The translations under genes and the position numbers were made by a program. Source: Methanothermobacter sp049720995 (GTDB lineage: Archaea > Methanobacteriota > Methanobacteria > Methanobacteriales > Methanothermobacteraceae). Taken from it: DNA of 22,808 nt. How positions within the stretch are numbered: the stretch's first letter is position 1; every line of letters starts with the position of its first letter. The DNA is taken from assembly GCF_049720995.1 (NCBI RefSeq), contig NZ_JBNASF010000025.1, positions 1-22,808 on the forward strand, in the 5' to 3' direction. The notes beneath the pieces are model-generated. The model saw nothing but the letters and a program-made list of their open reading frames with translations. It ran no database searches and had not been told where the DNA came from. This document shows, piece after piece, positions 6,381-15,123 of the stretch.

Positions 6381-8309
6381 TTATCCATTTTTCTGAAACT
6401 TTTCAAGTATCCTGCGGTAAACCATCCTCTCATCATCACATGATTTCTCATATATCATCCTTATGATCAGCTCAGGGGTGCTCCTTGCAAGATAGTTTAT
6501 CCTGGGTGTTCTATCCACAATGAGATTATAGTTCTCATCAAGGCCCCGCGCCTCGATACCATCAACCCTGACATCCACGTACTTGAGTATTTCACGGGCC
6601 ATGTGGGTCACAATAACCGCAATGGATTCAGATTCCATTATGAACTCTATGAAGGTTGCTATGATCTTCACTGCTGCATCAAGTTCGGTTATTGCCTCAA
6701 GTTCATCGAGCAGTATGAGCTTTGAGCTTCCACTGGTTGTCACAGGGGTGAAAGTCCTTATGAATGACTCGAAGGCACCGGCATCCAGGGACCTCTTCTT
6801 TGAGATAAAGTGGATCTCCTCAACAGGCCTTACCCTGGCCTCAAGAGCACATACTGGAAGCCCCATCTGGGCCATTAGTGTCACCTGAGCAAGTGTCTCA
6901 AGAAGCGTTGTTTTTCCACCACTGTTGGCACCAGTGAGAAGCACAACATTATCAGGATCACCCAGTTTGTAGTCAATTGGCTGCGGGTTTCCTGATCCAA
7001 CCAGGTTGAGGTGCAGTGCCCCCCTGAGGATGATCCTATCACTGAATTCTGGTTCAACGAGCCTGTAATCATGGGCAAAGAGGCCCAGGGCGAAGCGGTA
7101 GTCAAATTCCATTATGTCCCTTATTTCATTTTCAACAGCTTCTCTGAGTTTACTGAGCCTCGATGCCGCGTTTACCCTCTTTTCAAACCTTCTTATATTT
7201 TTTGATGCCGATTCAAGACGTTTAACCCTTTCAAGTTCCCCCTGATCTATCTTGAGGGGATACGATTTTATGAAGGGATCGAAATCAACACCTGTCTTTT
7301 TCTTTATCATTTCACGGGCCTTTTTGAGGACATCATCGAATATTTTCTCGAGTTTACCTGTCATACCCTGGTTAAGGAGGACCAGGACCTCCTCGCCTTT
7401 AAGGTCAATATCCTTTATCAGGTTCCTTAATTCTGAATCCGCCCATGCCTTCACAGAGTTCACGGCCTCATCAATGTCAACTTCATCATCTTCCAGGCCA
7501 CCGAGTTCCTCCATTATTGCAAGGACCTCATCAAGACAGGTTTCCATACCGAGAATCCTTTTGATTTCACAGGCGCCGCGCAGGAGGTCAATGTTCTTTC
7601 TGAAATATCCAAGAACATCCTCCGGCACGATCTCATGTTTTTCTGAGTCTGCAGTTACCATTACCGTGTTGAATGTGTCCTCCAGGTCAATCATTCCCTC
7701 GGAGTAGACATAGATTATAAGTTCGTATTCATCAAGTTCACCCTGTTCAGGGTTCATTATAACGGGGTGGTAGCGGTTGAGGCCCATGTCTATCATGTGA
7801 TCATAGTCCTCTCTTGTCTCCACCAGTATGGCCCTGGATGGATTGAAGGGGGGGCGGGGTTTTTCAGGCCTCTTAATTTTTTTCAGCAGATCCCTTAAAT
7901 GTTCAACCGGAAGTTCAGAGACCATTTTCTTTGATTCCATAACCATTTCAATATGGCTTCTTATGGTATCAATATCTGTTGAGGGGTGGAGGAGCAGTAG
8001 CCGGTTACGTGCATAGTCGGTATGGGCATATGAACTGATGTTCTCAACTATTTCCTGGTAAATCTGAAATGCCCTTTCAGTTTTCAGGAAGGAGGGAACA
8101 GGATTTCCCAGGAGCTTGCTGGTTATTTCAATTGCTTTCCGCTGACTTATACCTTCAATTGATGCTATTCTATCAATTTCAAGGTTTTCAACAGCCCTTA
8201 AAAGCTCCTTTTCTCCCCCAAGTTCGTCTATTATCTTCTGCGCCAGCCTTTCCCCTATCCCGCTGACATCTGTGAGGGCTTCCCCGACAGAATTCATGGA
8301 CTTCATCAT
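6381..8309 (-). CDS. Archaeal MutS-like ATPase with N-terminal helix-hairpin-helix motifs
   Basis: DNA-structure-binding ATPase of the MutS/MutS2 superfamily. Counting from the longest in-frame start: helix-hairpin-helix repeats occupy about residues 9-68 (VSGIGERLAQKI, IEGISQRKAIEI). A long helical core and lever region runs from 80 to 420. The MutS ATPase domain then has Walker A GANSGGKTT (462-470), the DAGAFESFI loop (511-519), Walker B LILLDELE (533-540) and VTHM (569-572). There is no mismatch-recognition domain and no C-terminal Smr nuclease domain, unlike bacterial MutS1 and MutS2. Its exact repair or recombination role is unknown. The start is probably the ATG at 8309, or the next codon; a GTG lies at 8315. 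A TATA box 26 bp upstream suggests a leaderless transcript. It may head the transcript that continues into galT. Confidence 0.82.
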   Translation of the reverse strand: MMKSMNSVGEALTDVSGIGERLAQKIIDELGGEKELLRAVENLEIDRIASIEGISQRKAIEITSKLLGNPVPSFLKTERAFQIYQEIVENISSYAHTDYARNRLLLLHPSTDIDTIRSHIEMVMESKKMVSELPVEHLRDLLKKIKRPEKPRPPFNPSRAILVETREDYDHMIDMGLNRYHPVIMNPEQGELDEYELIIYVYSEGMIDLEDTFNTVMVTADSEKHEIVPEDVLGYFRKNIDLLRGACEIKRILGMETCLDEVLAIMEELGGLEDDEVDIDEAVNSVKAWADSELRNLIKDIDLKGEEVLVLLNQGMTGKLEKIFDDVLKKAREMIKKKTGVDFDPFIKSYPLKIDQGELERVKRLESASKNIRRFEKRVNAASRLSKLREAVENEIRDIMEFDYRFALGLFAHDYRLVEPEFSDRIILRGALHLNLVGSGNPQPIDYKLGDPDNVVLLTGANSGGKTTLLETLAQVTLMAQMGLPVCALEARVRPVEEIHFISKKRSLDAGAFESFIRTFTPVTTSGSSKLILLDELEAITELDAAVKIIATFIEFIMESESIAVIVTHMAREILKYVDVRVDGIEARGLDENYNLIVDRTPRINYLARSTPELIIRMIYEKSCDDERMVYRRILEKFQKNG

Positions 8310-8330
8310 GCCCACTATGTGGAGTTACTG

Positions 8331-8343
8331 GAATATATATGAA
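8331..8343 (-). promoter_or_regulatory. Promoter of the MutS-like gene
   Basis: On the minus strand TTCATATATATTC is centred about 26 bp before the ATG at 8309, so the start codon would fall at the transcription start. The 85-bp gap to the U32 gene stop holds no other feature, and no Shine-Dalgarno precedes the ATG, which fits leaderless translation. Confidence 0.5.
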
Positions 8344-8394
8344 TTCAGAGTGCACATGAAAAGTATTCCAGGCGGGCATCTGCAGGGAATCCCA

Positions 8395-10791
8395 TTATTC
8401 TGCAAGACCCCTCCTGAAGTGTGATGCTGTTACTCCTGAGGGACTTCCCCCTACAATGCGCTCCTTGATATCCTGGAGCTTTTCGGGTGATTCAAGGGCA
8501 TTCACATATGATTCAACAATCAACCCGGTCCTTCTGGGAGATTGAATACGGCAGTCGATGGAGAAGTTCCGGAAGCCTGCATCAAGAAGAGAAGGTAAAA
8601 AGTCAATGAGGCAGGTCTCCCTTGAATTCATGATTACCGTTTCACAGCCCAGAAGCTGATTTATGGGAAAGACGTCACCCCTCCTGTCCATGATACCCCA
8701 TCTGGAATCGGCTGATGTATCAAAGTCAGGGGGTGCAAGTTTCCAGAGGTTGTCCCGGGTCACCATTGCGGTGAGGTTCCCATGCACGATGATTTCAGGG
8801 GGTACCTGAATCCTCTGCAGGTCCTTCCAGGATAGTTCAGGCGAGACGGTCAGGAGGTGGAACTTGCCTGAGAGGAGTGCTGCTGAGTGACTGTTGTAAA
8901 TGTTGAGGGCGGGTGATCCATACACCTTCACATCACAGTTTATAAGGTCAGGGATACCGTAACCACCGACCATGAGGTCCATGGAGAGGTTCCCTTCAAT
9001 TTCAAGGAGCCTTTCAAGGAGCCAGTCATGGGTTATGTCGGGCCATTTCCATACAGTTTCAGCACCGTATCTGGCTGAGATCTCAGAGGCCCTCTCGAGA
9101 ACACCCATGATGTCGTCATCATCACAGCTCCTGAAGTCACCATGAACCTGGGGTTCCAGGTAAACCCTCCCTGCACCGGCCCTCAGGGCGGACCTCATTG
9201 ACTTAAGGTCCTCAACATAAACAGATATGCAGGGGTCCTCTGGAAGTCTTCTGGAAGGGTAATCAACTTCAGGTTTGAGATGATGATGGGGGCTTCTTCT
9301 CTCTTTGAGTATCCTTCTTTCGACCCTTATCAGAAGATCCCTTCTGAGTGCATTAAGGCGGCTAAGGGGGTAGAAGAGCCCTCCGGGGTACCTTAATTCG
9401 GTTAAGGTAAGCCTGAAGGGTTTATCCCCGGCCCTCAGCAGATGGTTCTTTATTGTATCCTCATTGAGCGGTCTTTTTAGGGCTCTCTCAAACTGTGTTT
9501 CAACCGATTCCCTGAGCCTTAACCCATTCATCATCCATTCTGCGGTCAGATAAACCATCCCATTTTTATCTGCAGTGAATTTCAGTTCAATATCCCAGCA
9601 CTTTCCTGGAGATGACCTTCTGAGTTTTTCAGTGAATTTCTGGAGGCTCTTCCTCCCTGTAAGGTAAACCCGTGTACCCTCCTTCACAGGGACTGAAGGA
9701 AGGGTGAGTAATCTTCCATCGTATCTGTGATCATGGACATACAGTCCTTTACCTGTATCCTGGAAGAAGAGGCCATCACCTGCTTCCGGCTTTATACGGG
9801 AGGTTATCCTTATATGGGTCCTGCCACCTGTGTACCTTTCAACATACCCCACCGGCAGGCCCCTGTCACCAGGGTATTCCCGGCCCATGAAATCCTCCCT
9901 GAAGAGGTGTCCTCCTGTGAGTGTCCTGTTGAAGGTCAGCCTGAGTTTCTCAAACTCCTCCTCTGATGGCTTCCACCCACCCATCTTTATCTTATCAAGG
10001 GCCCTTCTGTAGACGCTTACGGTGGTGGCAACGTATTCAGGTGACCTCATACGTCCCTCTATCTTCATGGATTGGACTCCTGCCTCAACAAGTTCCTGAA
10101 GGTGCATGTAGGCTGAAAGGTCCCTTGTTGATAGGAGGTACTCCTCCCTGAGAGGCACCCTCCTCTCTGAGGGTTTTAACTGGATGAGTTCATACTTCTT
10201 TCTGCATGGCTGGGCGCACCGACCCCTGTTACCGCTTCTACCACCTATAAATGAGGATAGAAGACACTGGCCAGAGTAACTGTAGCATAAGGCTCCATGT
10301 ATGAAAACTTCAACATCCACATTTGATTCAGCCGCCAGGGTCCTGACCTCCTCAATGGAGAGCTCCCGTGCCAGTATAACCCTCTCAAGGCCCATCTGCT
10401 CCGCCCACCTTATCCCCGCCATGTTGTGTATGGTCATCTGGGTTGAGGCATGGAATGGAAGGTCAAGTGATAACTCATCCCTTAGAACAAGAAGCGCAGG
10501 GTCCTGTATGATCACAGCGTCCACACCTGCACTGGAGAGCTCCTGGAGGTATTCAGCTACATCTGGGAGTTCAAAGTCCCTTAGAAGAGTATTGACAGTT
10601 ACATACACATTTCTGTCATGCAGGTGGGCGTATTCCACCGCCTCACGAATTTCCTGCAGGCTGAAGTTCTCTGCATAGTACCGTGCACCGAAGTCCTTTC
10701 CAGAGAGGTAGACGGCATCGGCCCCTGCATTGATGGCGACCCTGAAGGAGTCAGGGGAACCTGCAGGTGCAAGGAGTTCCGGGATTTCCAA
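8395..10791 (-). CDS. U32 family protein (RlhA/YhbU-like, 'collagenase-like peptidase') with long C-terminal extension
   Basis: U32-family TIM-barrel-type protein. The opening PELLAPAGSPDSF and DAVYLSGKDFGAR are typical. The U32 signature EVFIHGALCYSYSGQC is followed by SGNRGRCAQPCRKKY, giving four clustered cysteines (169, 176, 192, 196), then MKIEGRMRSPEYV. At 798 residues it is long, with a C-terminal region beyond about 400 like that of the bacterial RlhA branch. In bacteria several U32 members act in RNA hydroxylation (23S or tRNA) rather than proteolysis; which reaction this one does is unknown. The start is a TTG at 10791: an intact GGAGGT (10800-10805) sits 8 bases ahead, and the protein begins directly with the conserved core. 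It lies 29 bp after the signalling gene, so cotranscription is possible. Confidence 0.85.
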   Translation of the reverse strand: MEIPELLAPAGSPDSFRVAINAGADAVYLSGKDFGARYYAENFSLQEIREAVEYAHLHDRNVYVTVNTLLRDFELPDVAEYLQELSSAGVDAVIIQDPALLVLRDELSLDLPFHASTQMTIHNMAGIRWAEQMGLERVILARELSIEEVRTLAAESNVDVEVFIHGALCYSYSGQCLLSSFIGGRSGNRGRCAQPCRKKYELIQLKPSERRVPLREEYLLSTRDLSAYMHLQELVEAGVQSMKIEGRMRSPEYVATTVSVYRRALDKIKMGGWKPSEEEFEKLRLTFNRTLTGGHLFREDFMGREYPGDRGLPVGYVERYTGGRTHIRITSRIKPEAGDGLFFQDTGKGLYVHDHRYDGRLLTLPSVPVKEGTRVYLTGRKSLQKFTEKLRRSSPGKCWDIELKFTADKNGMVYLTAEWMMNGLRLRESVETQFERALKRPLNEDTIKNHLLRAGDKPFRLTLTELRYPGGLFYPLSRLNALRRDLLIRVERRILKERRSPHHHLKPEVDYPSRRLPEDPCISVYVEDLKSMRSALRAGAGRVYLEPQVHGDFRSCDDDDIMGVLERASEISARYGAETVWKWPDITHDWLLERLLEIEGNLSMDLMVGGYGIPDLINCDVKVYGSPALNIYNSHSAALLSGKFHLLTVSPELSWKDLQRIQVPPEIIVHGNLTAMVTRDNLWKLAPPDFDTSADSRWGIMDRRGDVFPINQLLGCETVIMNSRETCLIDFLPSLLDAGFRNFSIDCRIQSPRRTGLIVESYVNALESPEKLQDIKERIVGGSPSGVTASHFRRGLAE

Positions 10792-10799
10792 GTAGAGTT

Positions 10800-10805
10800 A
10801 CCTCC
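10800..10805 (-). promoter_or_regulatory. Shine-Dalgarno site that fixes a TTG start
   Basis: GGAGGT on the minus strand is followed by 8 bases and then TTG at 10791. No in-frame ATG or GTG exists nearby that would keep the conserved PELLAPAG opening, so this site decides the start of the U32 gene. Confidence 0.75.
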
Positions 10806-10820
10806 GAATAAAATAGGGAT

Positions 10821-12143
10821 TTATTTTATTTCCTCAAGGACCTCGGTAACTATCTTAAGGAATTTCTGTACGAGGGCCCTGTTCTTCTCCTCACCGGCCC
10901 TGACACGGTCCTCTTCAATTTTTCTGTGAATCGCGATTGCATATATATCTGCAAGGCGTTCCAGTATCTCAAGATCCCTTTCATCGTAGTCCCCATCCTT
11001 CCCTGAAACTGCGAGTATTCCCACAAGTTCATCGTTGAGTAGCGCGGGGCATGCCAGGAAGTTCCTTATTTCAATATGACCCTCAGGGACCCCTGTTGAT
11101 TCAGGATGTGTGGCTGGATCATTTACAAGAACTGGTTCCCTCTTTCTGATCACGAGATTCCAGAGACCACCCATCTCGGTGGATTCAGCGTCCAGATGAC
11201 ACTCCTCCCCCACCTCCTCCGATGGGAAGTAATTCCTCAGACCATCTGATTCAAAGAAGCCTGCCATGCAGTATCTGCTTTCTGTCAGGTTTTCTGCCCT
11301 TTCAATTATGCTCTCTGATATCTCATCGAGTGACATCGGGGATAGGAGTTTCTTTGATACCTCTGCAAGGCTTTTGTTTATGGCAGTCTCCCTTTCAAGC
11401 GCCCTTCTTGCAAGCTCCTTTTCGGTGACATCCCTGTGGACACCCACAACCCCATTTATATTGCCCTCAAAGTCACGGAGAGGTGACAGGGTTGTTTCAA
11501 AATGAGATTTATCCATGGGCTGCCAGACCCACTCATAGCTCACGGTTTCCCCCCTGAGCGCCCTTTCAATCATTTCGCTGTGAACTTCGTCACCGAAGAC
11601 CTCGCTGACCCTTTCACCCAGGACTTCATCTGCATCAAGGCCGTATTCTGCAAGCGGTCCGGATGATATCATGGTTAACCTTTCATTGCTGTCAGCAGTG
11701 AACAGTATATCGCTTATTGATGATAGTATTGCTCTGAAGAGTTCATCGTTTTCTGCAAGCCTCCTCTCAAGCTGGTGTTTGTGGAGGGCGACCTCTATGA
11801 CGCTGTGAAGTTCCCGGTCCTCAAAGGGCTTTATTATGTATCCAAAGGGCCCAGTTATTTTAGCCCTCTTGAGGGTTTCCTCGTCGGAATAGGCGGTTAT
11901 GTAGATTATGGGGACCTTCATCCTTTTTGTTATCTCCTCAGCAGCCTCTATACCGTCCATCTCCCCCTTGAGTACAATATCCATCAGTATGATGTCTGGT
12001 CTTGTTTTTTCAGCCATCTCAACGGCCTTTTCACCGGTGGAAACTGTGGCTGTGACCTGGTAACCCAGGGATTCAAGTCTCTGGCTTATATCAATGGCAA
12101 CTATGCTCTCATCCTCAACCACCATGACCTTGGCTTTTGACAT
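10821..12143 (-). CDS. Response-regulator receiver protein with PAS and GAF domains, no output domain
   Basis: Signalling protein. The receiver domain (about residues 4-120) has the acidic pair Glu10-Asp11, phospho-acceptor Asp55 (LMDIVLKGEMDG), Thr83 and Lys105 (IKPF). A PAS domain follows (about 130-245, ending with the PAC-like GVHRDVTEKE). Next come a helical linker and a GAF domain (about 265-415, with CMAGFFES and ILAVSGKDG), and then a charged helix. There is no histidine kinase, DNA-binding or cyclase domain, so it probably passes a signal on through protein contact. No kinase lies beside it in this window. The ATG at 12143 has AGGTGG five bases ahead. It faces away from tmk across a 120-bp AT-rich gap. 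Confidence 0.88.
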   Translation of the reverse strand: MSKAKVMVVEDESIVAIDISQRLESLGYQVTATVSTGEKAVEMAEKTRPDIILMDIVLKGEMDGIEAAEEITKRMKVPIIYITAYSDEETLKRAKITGPFGYIIKPFEDRELHSVIEVALHKHQLERRLAENDELFRAILSSISDILFTADSNERLTMISSGPLAEYGLDADEVLGERVSEVFGDEVHSEMIERALRGETVSYEWVWQPMDKSHFETTLSPLRDFEGNINGVVGVHRDVTEKELARRALERETAINKSLAEVSKKLLSPMSLDEISESIIERAENLTESRYCMAGFFESDGLRNYFPSEEVGEECHLDAESTEMGGLWNLVIRKREPVLVNDPATHPESTGVPEGHIEIRNFLACPALLNDELVGILAVSGKDGDYDERDLEILERLADIYAIAIHRKIEEDRVRAGEEKNRALVQKFLKIVTEVLEEIK

Positions 12144-12182
12144 GTTCCACCTCTGTAAATTAAAATAATATTAAATAATTCT

Positions 12183-12190
12183 GTATTTAA
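12183..12190 (-). promoter_or_regulatory. Possible TATA box of the receiver-PAS-GAF gene
   Basis: TTTAAATA on the minus strand is placed to start transcription near 12160, leaving a short leader that includes the AGGTGG ribosome site. The neighbouring run at 12160-12180 is also AT-only, so the exact box is uncertain. Confidence 0.35.
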
Positions 12191-12230
12191 AGCATTATTA
12201 AAGTTATGTCATGATCTCAACTCATGGGAA

Positions 12231-12240
12231 GATTATTTTA
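12231..12240 (+). promoter_or_regulatory. Possible promoter of tmk
   Basis: GATTATTTTA lies about 28 bp before the tmk ATG. No convincing Shine-Dalgarno precedes that ATG, so a leaderless or very short-leader mRNA is plausible. Confidence 0.35.
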
Positions 12241-12263
12241 CCTTCAGGGATAGATTACTCTCT

Positions 12264-12848
12264 ATGTACATATGCTTCGAGGGGATTGATGGGTCAGGTA
12301 AGACAACACATTCCGTCCTCACGGCGGAGTGGCTCAGGGAAAACGGCTACAGGGTCTTTGATGTTAGGGAACCAACGGACTCCAGGATAGGGAGCATCAT
12401 AAGGGAGATGCTCTCCAGTCCAGATGCCAGGACCCTGGATGGTCAGAGGATGCTGGCACTCCTCTTTGCTGCGGACCGCCTGACCCTCAGGAGTAAAATT
12501 GAGGGAGAATGGAGTGGAAGTGTTGTGGTGAGTGACAGGTGCTACTATTCCAGCATGGTTTACCAGGAACCAGCTGAATGGGTTTCTGAGATAAACAGGT
12601 TTGCACCACGACCTGATATCGTCATACTCCTTGACGTTGATGTTGAAATGGCAATGGAGAGATGTGGTGGTACCGATGAATTTGAGGACCCATCATTTCT
12701 TTCACGGGTCAGGAGGAGGTACCTTGAACTTGCCGATAAAAACGAATTTTACATTGTTGATGCAGGGAGGGGGATTAACATCATCCAGAGGGATATAAGG
12801 AGGATAATTGCCCCCCACCTTGGAATATGCCCTGATGGGATAAAATAG
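12264..12848 (+). CDS. tmk: Thymidylate kinase
   Basis: Phosphorylates dTMP to dTDP for DNA synthesis. The P-loop GIDGSGKTT spans residues 7-15. REPTDSRIG follows, in the position of the family's substrate loop (REPG in many members). SDRCYYSSMVYQ corresponds to the DRYxxSxxAYQ motif. ILLDVDVEMAMER matches the LLD.... segment before the lid, and the lid is short with FLSRVRRRY. Length (194 residues) is slightly below the usual 200-210. It is the only plus-strand gene between two long minus-strand runs, ends 19 bp from the stop of the 69-residue gene (convergent), and lies close to the mcm operon, another replication gene. Confidence 0.9.
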   Translation: MYICFEGIDGSGKTTHSVLTAEWLRENGYRVFDVREPTDSRIGSIIREMLSSPDARTLDGQRMLALLFAADRLTLRSKIEGEWSGSVVVSDRCYYSSMVYQEPAEWVSEINRFAPRPDIVILLDVDVEMAMERCGGTDEFEDPSFLSRVRRRYLELADKNEFYIVDAGRGINIIQRDIRRIIAPHLGICPDGIK

Positions 12849-12867
12849 AGCCAATGGATTGATGCAT

Positions 12868-13077
12868 TCATTTTTCCAGGGACCCTGGATTCTCGAGTTC
12901 CTCTATCCTCTTTCTGATGGACTCAAGAATACGTTCCCTTGCCCTTTCAAGTTCCTCCAGTTCACCCCTCAGCACGGGTCCATCATCTGTCTGTATCAGT
13001 TCAACCTCGTATTCATCAATTATCTCAGCCATTGTTGTGTGTGTTATACCTGGCGGAAGTCTCATGTCATACAGCAT
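12868..13077 (-). CDS. Small conserved-looking protein of unknown function (69 residues)
   Basis: I do not recognise this protein. Its ATG follows the tyrS TAG directly, and GGAAGGTG lies 6 bases before it, a strong ribosome site, so it is very probably translated and coupled to tyrS. The N-terminal half (MRLPPGITHTTMAEIIDEYE) is mixed. There follows an acidic strand, VELIQTDDGPVL, and then a strongly charged helix of about 30 residues (ELEELERARERILES) likely to form a coiled coil. No cysteines, signal peptide or membrane segment. It is the last gene of the mcm-aIF2b-nmd3-tyrS operon. A partner protein of TyrRS or a ribosome-linked factor would fit the context, but there is no direct evidence. 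Confidence 0.7.
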   Translation of the reverse strand: MLYDMRLPPGITHTTMAEIIDEYEVELIQTDDGPVLRGELEELERARERILESIRKRIEELENPGSLEK

Positions 13078-14037
13078 CTAAACACCTTCCATGTAATCTC
13101 TTACAGGTCTCAGCATGTCAGTAAGGTAATCAGAGACCGCATTCTTCAGGTCCAGCGGGTGAAGGTCGCCGCTGGAGTAGATATTCAGGAGTTCATCAAG
13201 GTCCAGCTCAAGGTCGCCCCCGAATTTCTCAGGGCGCCTTATGGTCATCCTGCCATATTCTGGCATTATGAAGTACTTCACGATTTCGATGATCGGGTTA
13301 CCCTCCAGCTCCCCCATGGGACAGTAACTTCCCTTCACCTTTTCCCTTATCTCATCGGGGGAGTCGTCCACTGCAATGAAGTTACCCTTGCTGGAGGACA
13401 TCTTCTCTGAGCCATCGGTGCCGTGGAGAAGTGGAGTGTGTATGCACACTGGAGCATCGAAGCCGAGTCTGGGGAGGTTCTCACGTGCCAGCATATGTAT
13501 CTTTCGCTGCTCCATTCCCCCCAGCGCCACATCCACATCAAGGTAGACCATATCGATGACCTGCATGAGGGGGTAAATAACCTCTGCAACCTTGTGGTCC
13601 TCTGATTCCCGTGTTATCTGGGCCATACTTCTCCTGGCCCGGAGGAGTGTTGTTATGAGGGCCATTCTGTATACAAGGTCCGTGTACTCTGGCTGCGTCT
13701 GGAATGATGAACCCAGTACGAACTCGGTTCTATCGGGTGAGAGTCCAAGTGCCAGGAAGCATTTTCTGTTGTAATCTGCCATCTCCCTTATCCGCTCCAT
13801 GCTGCCCTTACCATTGAGGTATGCATGGTAGTCTGCAAGGAGTATCTTGACCCTGAAGCCGGCATCCTGCAGTTCCCTGAGCTTTCTTATGGTTATGGCG
13901 TGTCCCAGATGAACCTTACCTGAGGGTTCATAGCCTGTGTAGACAACCGGTTCATCCTTCTTCAGGACCTCCAGCAGTTCATCGGGTGTTATGACCTCAA
14001 GAACATCACGGGTTATGGTGTCGAGCGTATCATCCAT
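13078..14037 (-). CDS. tyrS: Tyrosyl-tRNA synthetase, archaeal type
   Basis: Class I synthetase charging tRNA-Tyr. The Rossmann fold holds the HIGH-type motif HLGH (residues 43-46, in YEPSGKVHLGHA) and the KMSKS loop as SEKMSSSKGN near residue 200. The core also has LLADYHAYLNGKG, YPLMQVIDMVYLDVDVALGG and QRKIHMLARE. At about 319 residues it is the short archaeal/eukaryal form with no S4-type C-terminal domain. The start is the ATG at 14037, preceded by GGAGG and lying 4 bp beyond the nmd3 stop; an earlier in-frame start at 14061 would overlap nmd3 without need. The small 69-residue gene follows with no gap. Confidence 0.95.
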   Translation of the reverse strand: MDDTLDTITRDVLEVITPDELLEVLKKDEPVVYTGYEPSGKVHLGHAITIRKLRELQDAGFRVKILLADYHAYLNGKGSMERIREMADYNRKCFLALGLSPDRTEFVLGSSFQTQPEYTDLVYRMALITTLLRARRSMAQITRESEDHKVAEVIYPLMQVIDMVYLDVDVALGGMEQRKIHMLARENLPRLGFDAPVCIHTPLLHGTDGSEKMSSSKGNFIAVDDSPDEIREKVKGSYCPMGELEGNPIIEIVKYFIMPEYGRMTIRRPEKFGGDLELDLDELLNIYSSGDLHPLDLKNAVSDYLTDMLRPVRDYMEGV

Positions 14038-14041
14038 CAGA

Positions 14042-15097
14042 TCATTCCTCCGCCTCATCAATGATGTAGAGTCTCTTCTTAATTTCTATAACAGGAACCT
14101 GTTCTCCTATCTCAAGTTTTGATGTGTAACTGTCAGCTTCAAGGTCCACGGGTTCGTATGTTTCAGGGTGAAGCACCTGTATCCTGCCGGGGGATCTCGC
14201 TGTTACCGTGGTTGTCTTAACATCAGCGGCCCTCGCAACGAGGTCAATGTTTTCATATTCCCCCCAGAGTATGTTCTTCACGTCACGGGTTTCAAGGTCC
14301 TTCACACTCACCCCGCGCTTTCTGAGGTCAAGGACCGTGAGCATGCGGTCCCTGTGCAGCAGGAAGTCTCCTCTTCTGAAATCGGGGAGTCTGAGTGAGA
14401 TCCATGTCCTGTAGAGTCCCTTGCCGCTTGACCTATCCTGCCCCATTAGCCGGGGTGACTCACGGGCAATACCGCCAAGCTCCTCCCTCAGGGCGCTTAC
14501 AACCTTTCTGGCGGATTTATGGGATCCTATGTAGTAGTCGATCCCCTCGTTCACCTCAATCCTCTGGGGTAGGTATGCCAGCTTATCCCTCCTTGAAAGC
14601 TTCAGGAGGGTCCTTTTAACTGTCAGGTCAGCCTTTTCTATTTCTGATTTATCCAGTTCTCTTCCATCGGCCCTTAACTGTATCACAGCCTCGTAGTAAC
14701 CTGAAGCCTGTTTGCTGCAGGCAGGACAGACAGTGTTTGTGAGGCGGACCTCTACCCCGTACTCCTGGCTCACCATCCTTCCAAGGACCTCAGCATCAAC
14801 CTCCACCAGGCACTGGTAGATGGTCCCCCTCTGCTGTATTATTTCCAGTTCGATTTCAGGGTTTTCAACAGGGGGTTCCCAGCTAATATTCTCCTCAAGG
14901 GCCCTGTATACTATTTCCTCCTCGGGGAGACCCTCATCCACCCACTGACCACTTATCAGTTTTGCATGGCAGCGGCTGCATACATAAACGTCTATTTTGG
15001 CTGGGAGGGTGAGGATGGTGTATTCATCAAGGAAACAGTCCCTGCATAGTCCATCATATAATTCAGAATCAGAACTACCGCATCTGACACAGAACAT
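14042..15097 (-). CDS. NMD3-family protein
   Basis: Archaeal relative of eukaryotic NMD3, the adaptor that binds the 60S ribosomal subunit during export. In archaea, with no nucleus, it presumably acts in large-subunit assembly or quality control. The zinc-binding cysteines are clear: CVRC (3,6), CRDC (18,21), CSRC (40,43) and CPAC (124,127), as in the NMD3 N-terminal region. Later segments include LLKLSRRDKLAYLPQRIEV and DYYIGSHKSARKVVS, then DFLLHRDRMLTVLDL and a small beta-rich tail. Length is 351 residues. The ATG at 15097 gives the first CxxC at once. Its Shine-Dalgarno is distant (GGAG about 14 bases ahead). It lies between the aIF2-beta and tyrS genes. Confidence 0.88.
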   Translation of the reverse strand: MFCVRCGSSDSELYDGLCRDCFLDEYTILTLPAKIDVYVCSRCHAKLISGQWVDEGLPEEEIVYRALEENISWEPPVENPEIELEIIQQRGTIYQCLVEVDAEVLGRMVSQEYGVEVRLTNTVCPACSKQASGYYEAVIQLRADGRELDKSEIEKADLTVKRTLLKLSRRDKLAYLPQRIEVNEGIDYYIGSHKSARKVVSALREELGGIARESPRLMGQDRSSGKGLYRTWISLRLPDFRRGDFLLHRDRMLTVLDLRKRGVSVKDLETRDVKNILWGEYENIDLVARAADVKTTTVTARSPGRIQVLHPETYEPVDLEADSYTSKLEIGEQVPVIEIKKRLYIIDEAEE

Positions 15098-15123
15098 TTT
15101 CTATAGCTGCTCCTCTATCTTCT

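Noticed and set aside
7252..7707. Plus-strand frame of 151 codons
   Set aside because: Antisense to the MutS-like gene and rich in Ser/Arg/Ile as expected for a shadow frame; no start signals.
12859..13410. Plus-strand frame of 183 codons
   Set aside because: It is antisense to the 69-residue gene and tyrS, both supported by ribosome sites or strong homology.
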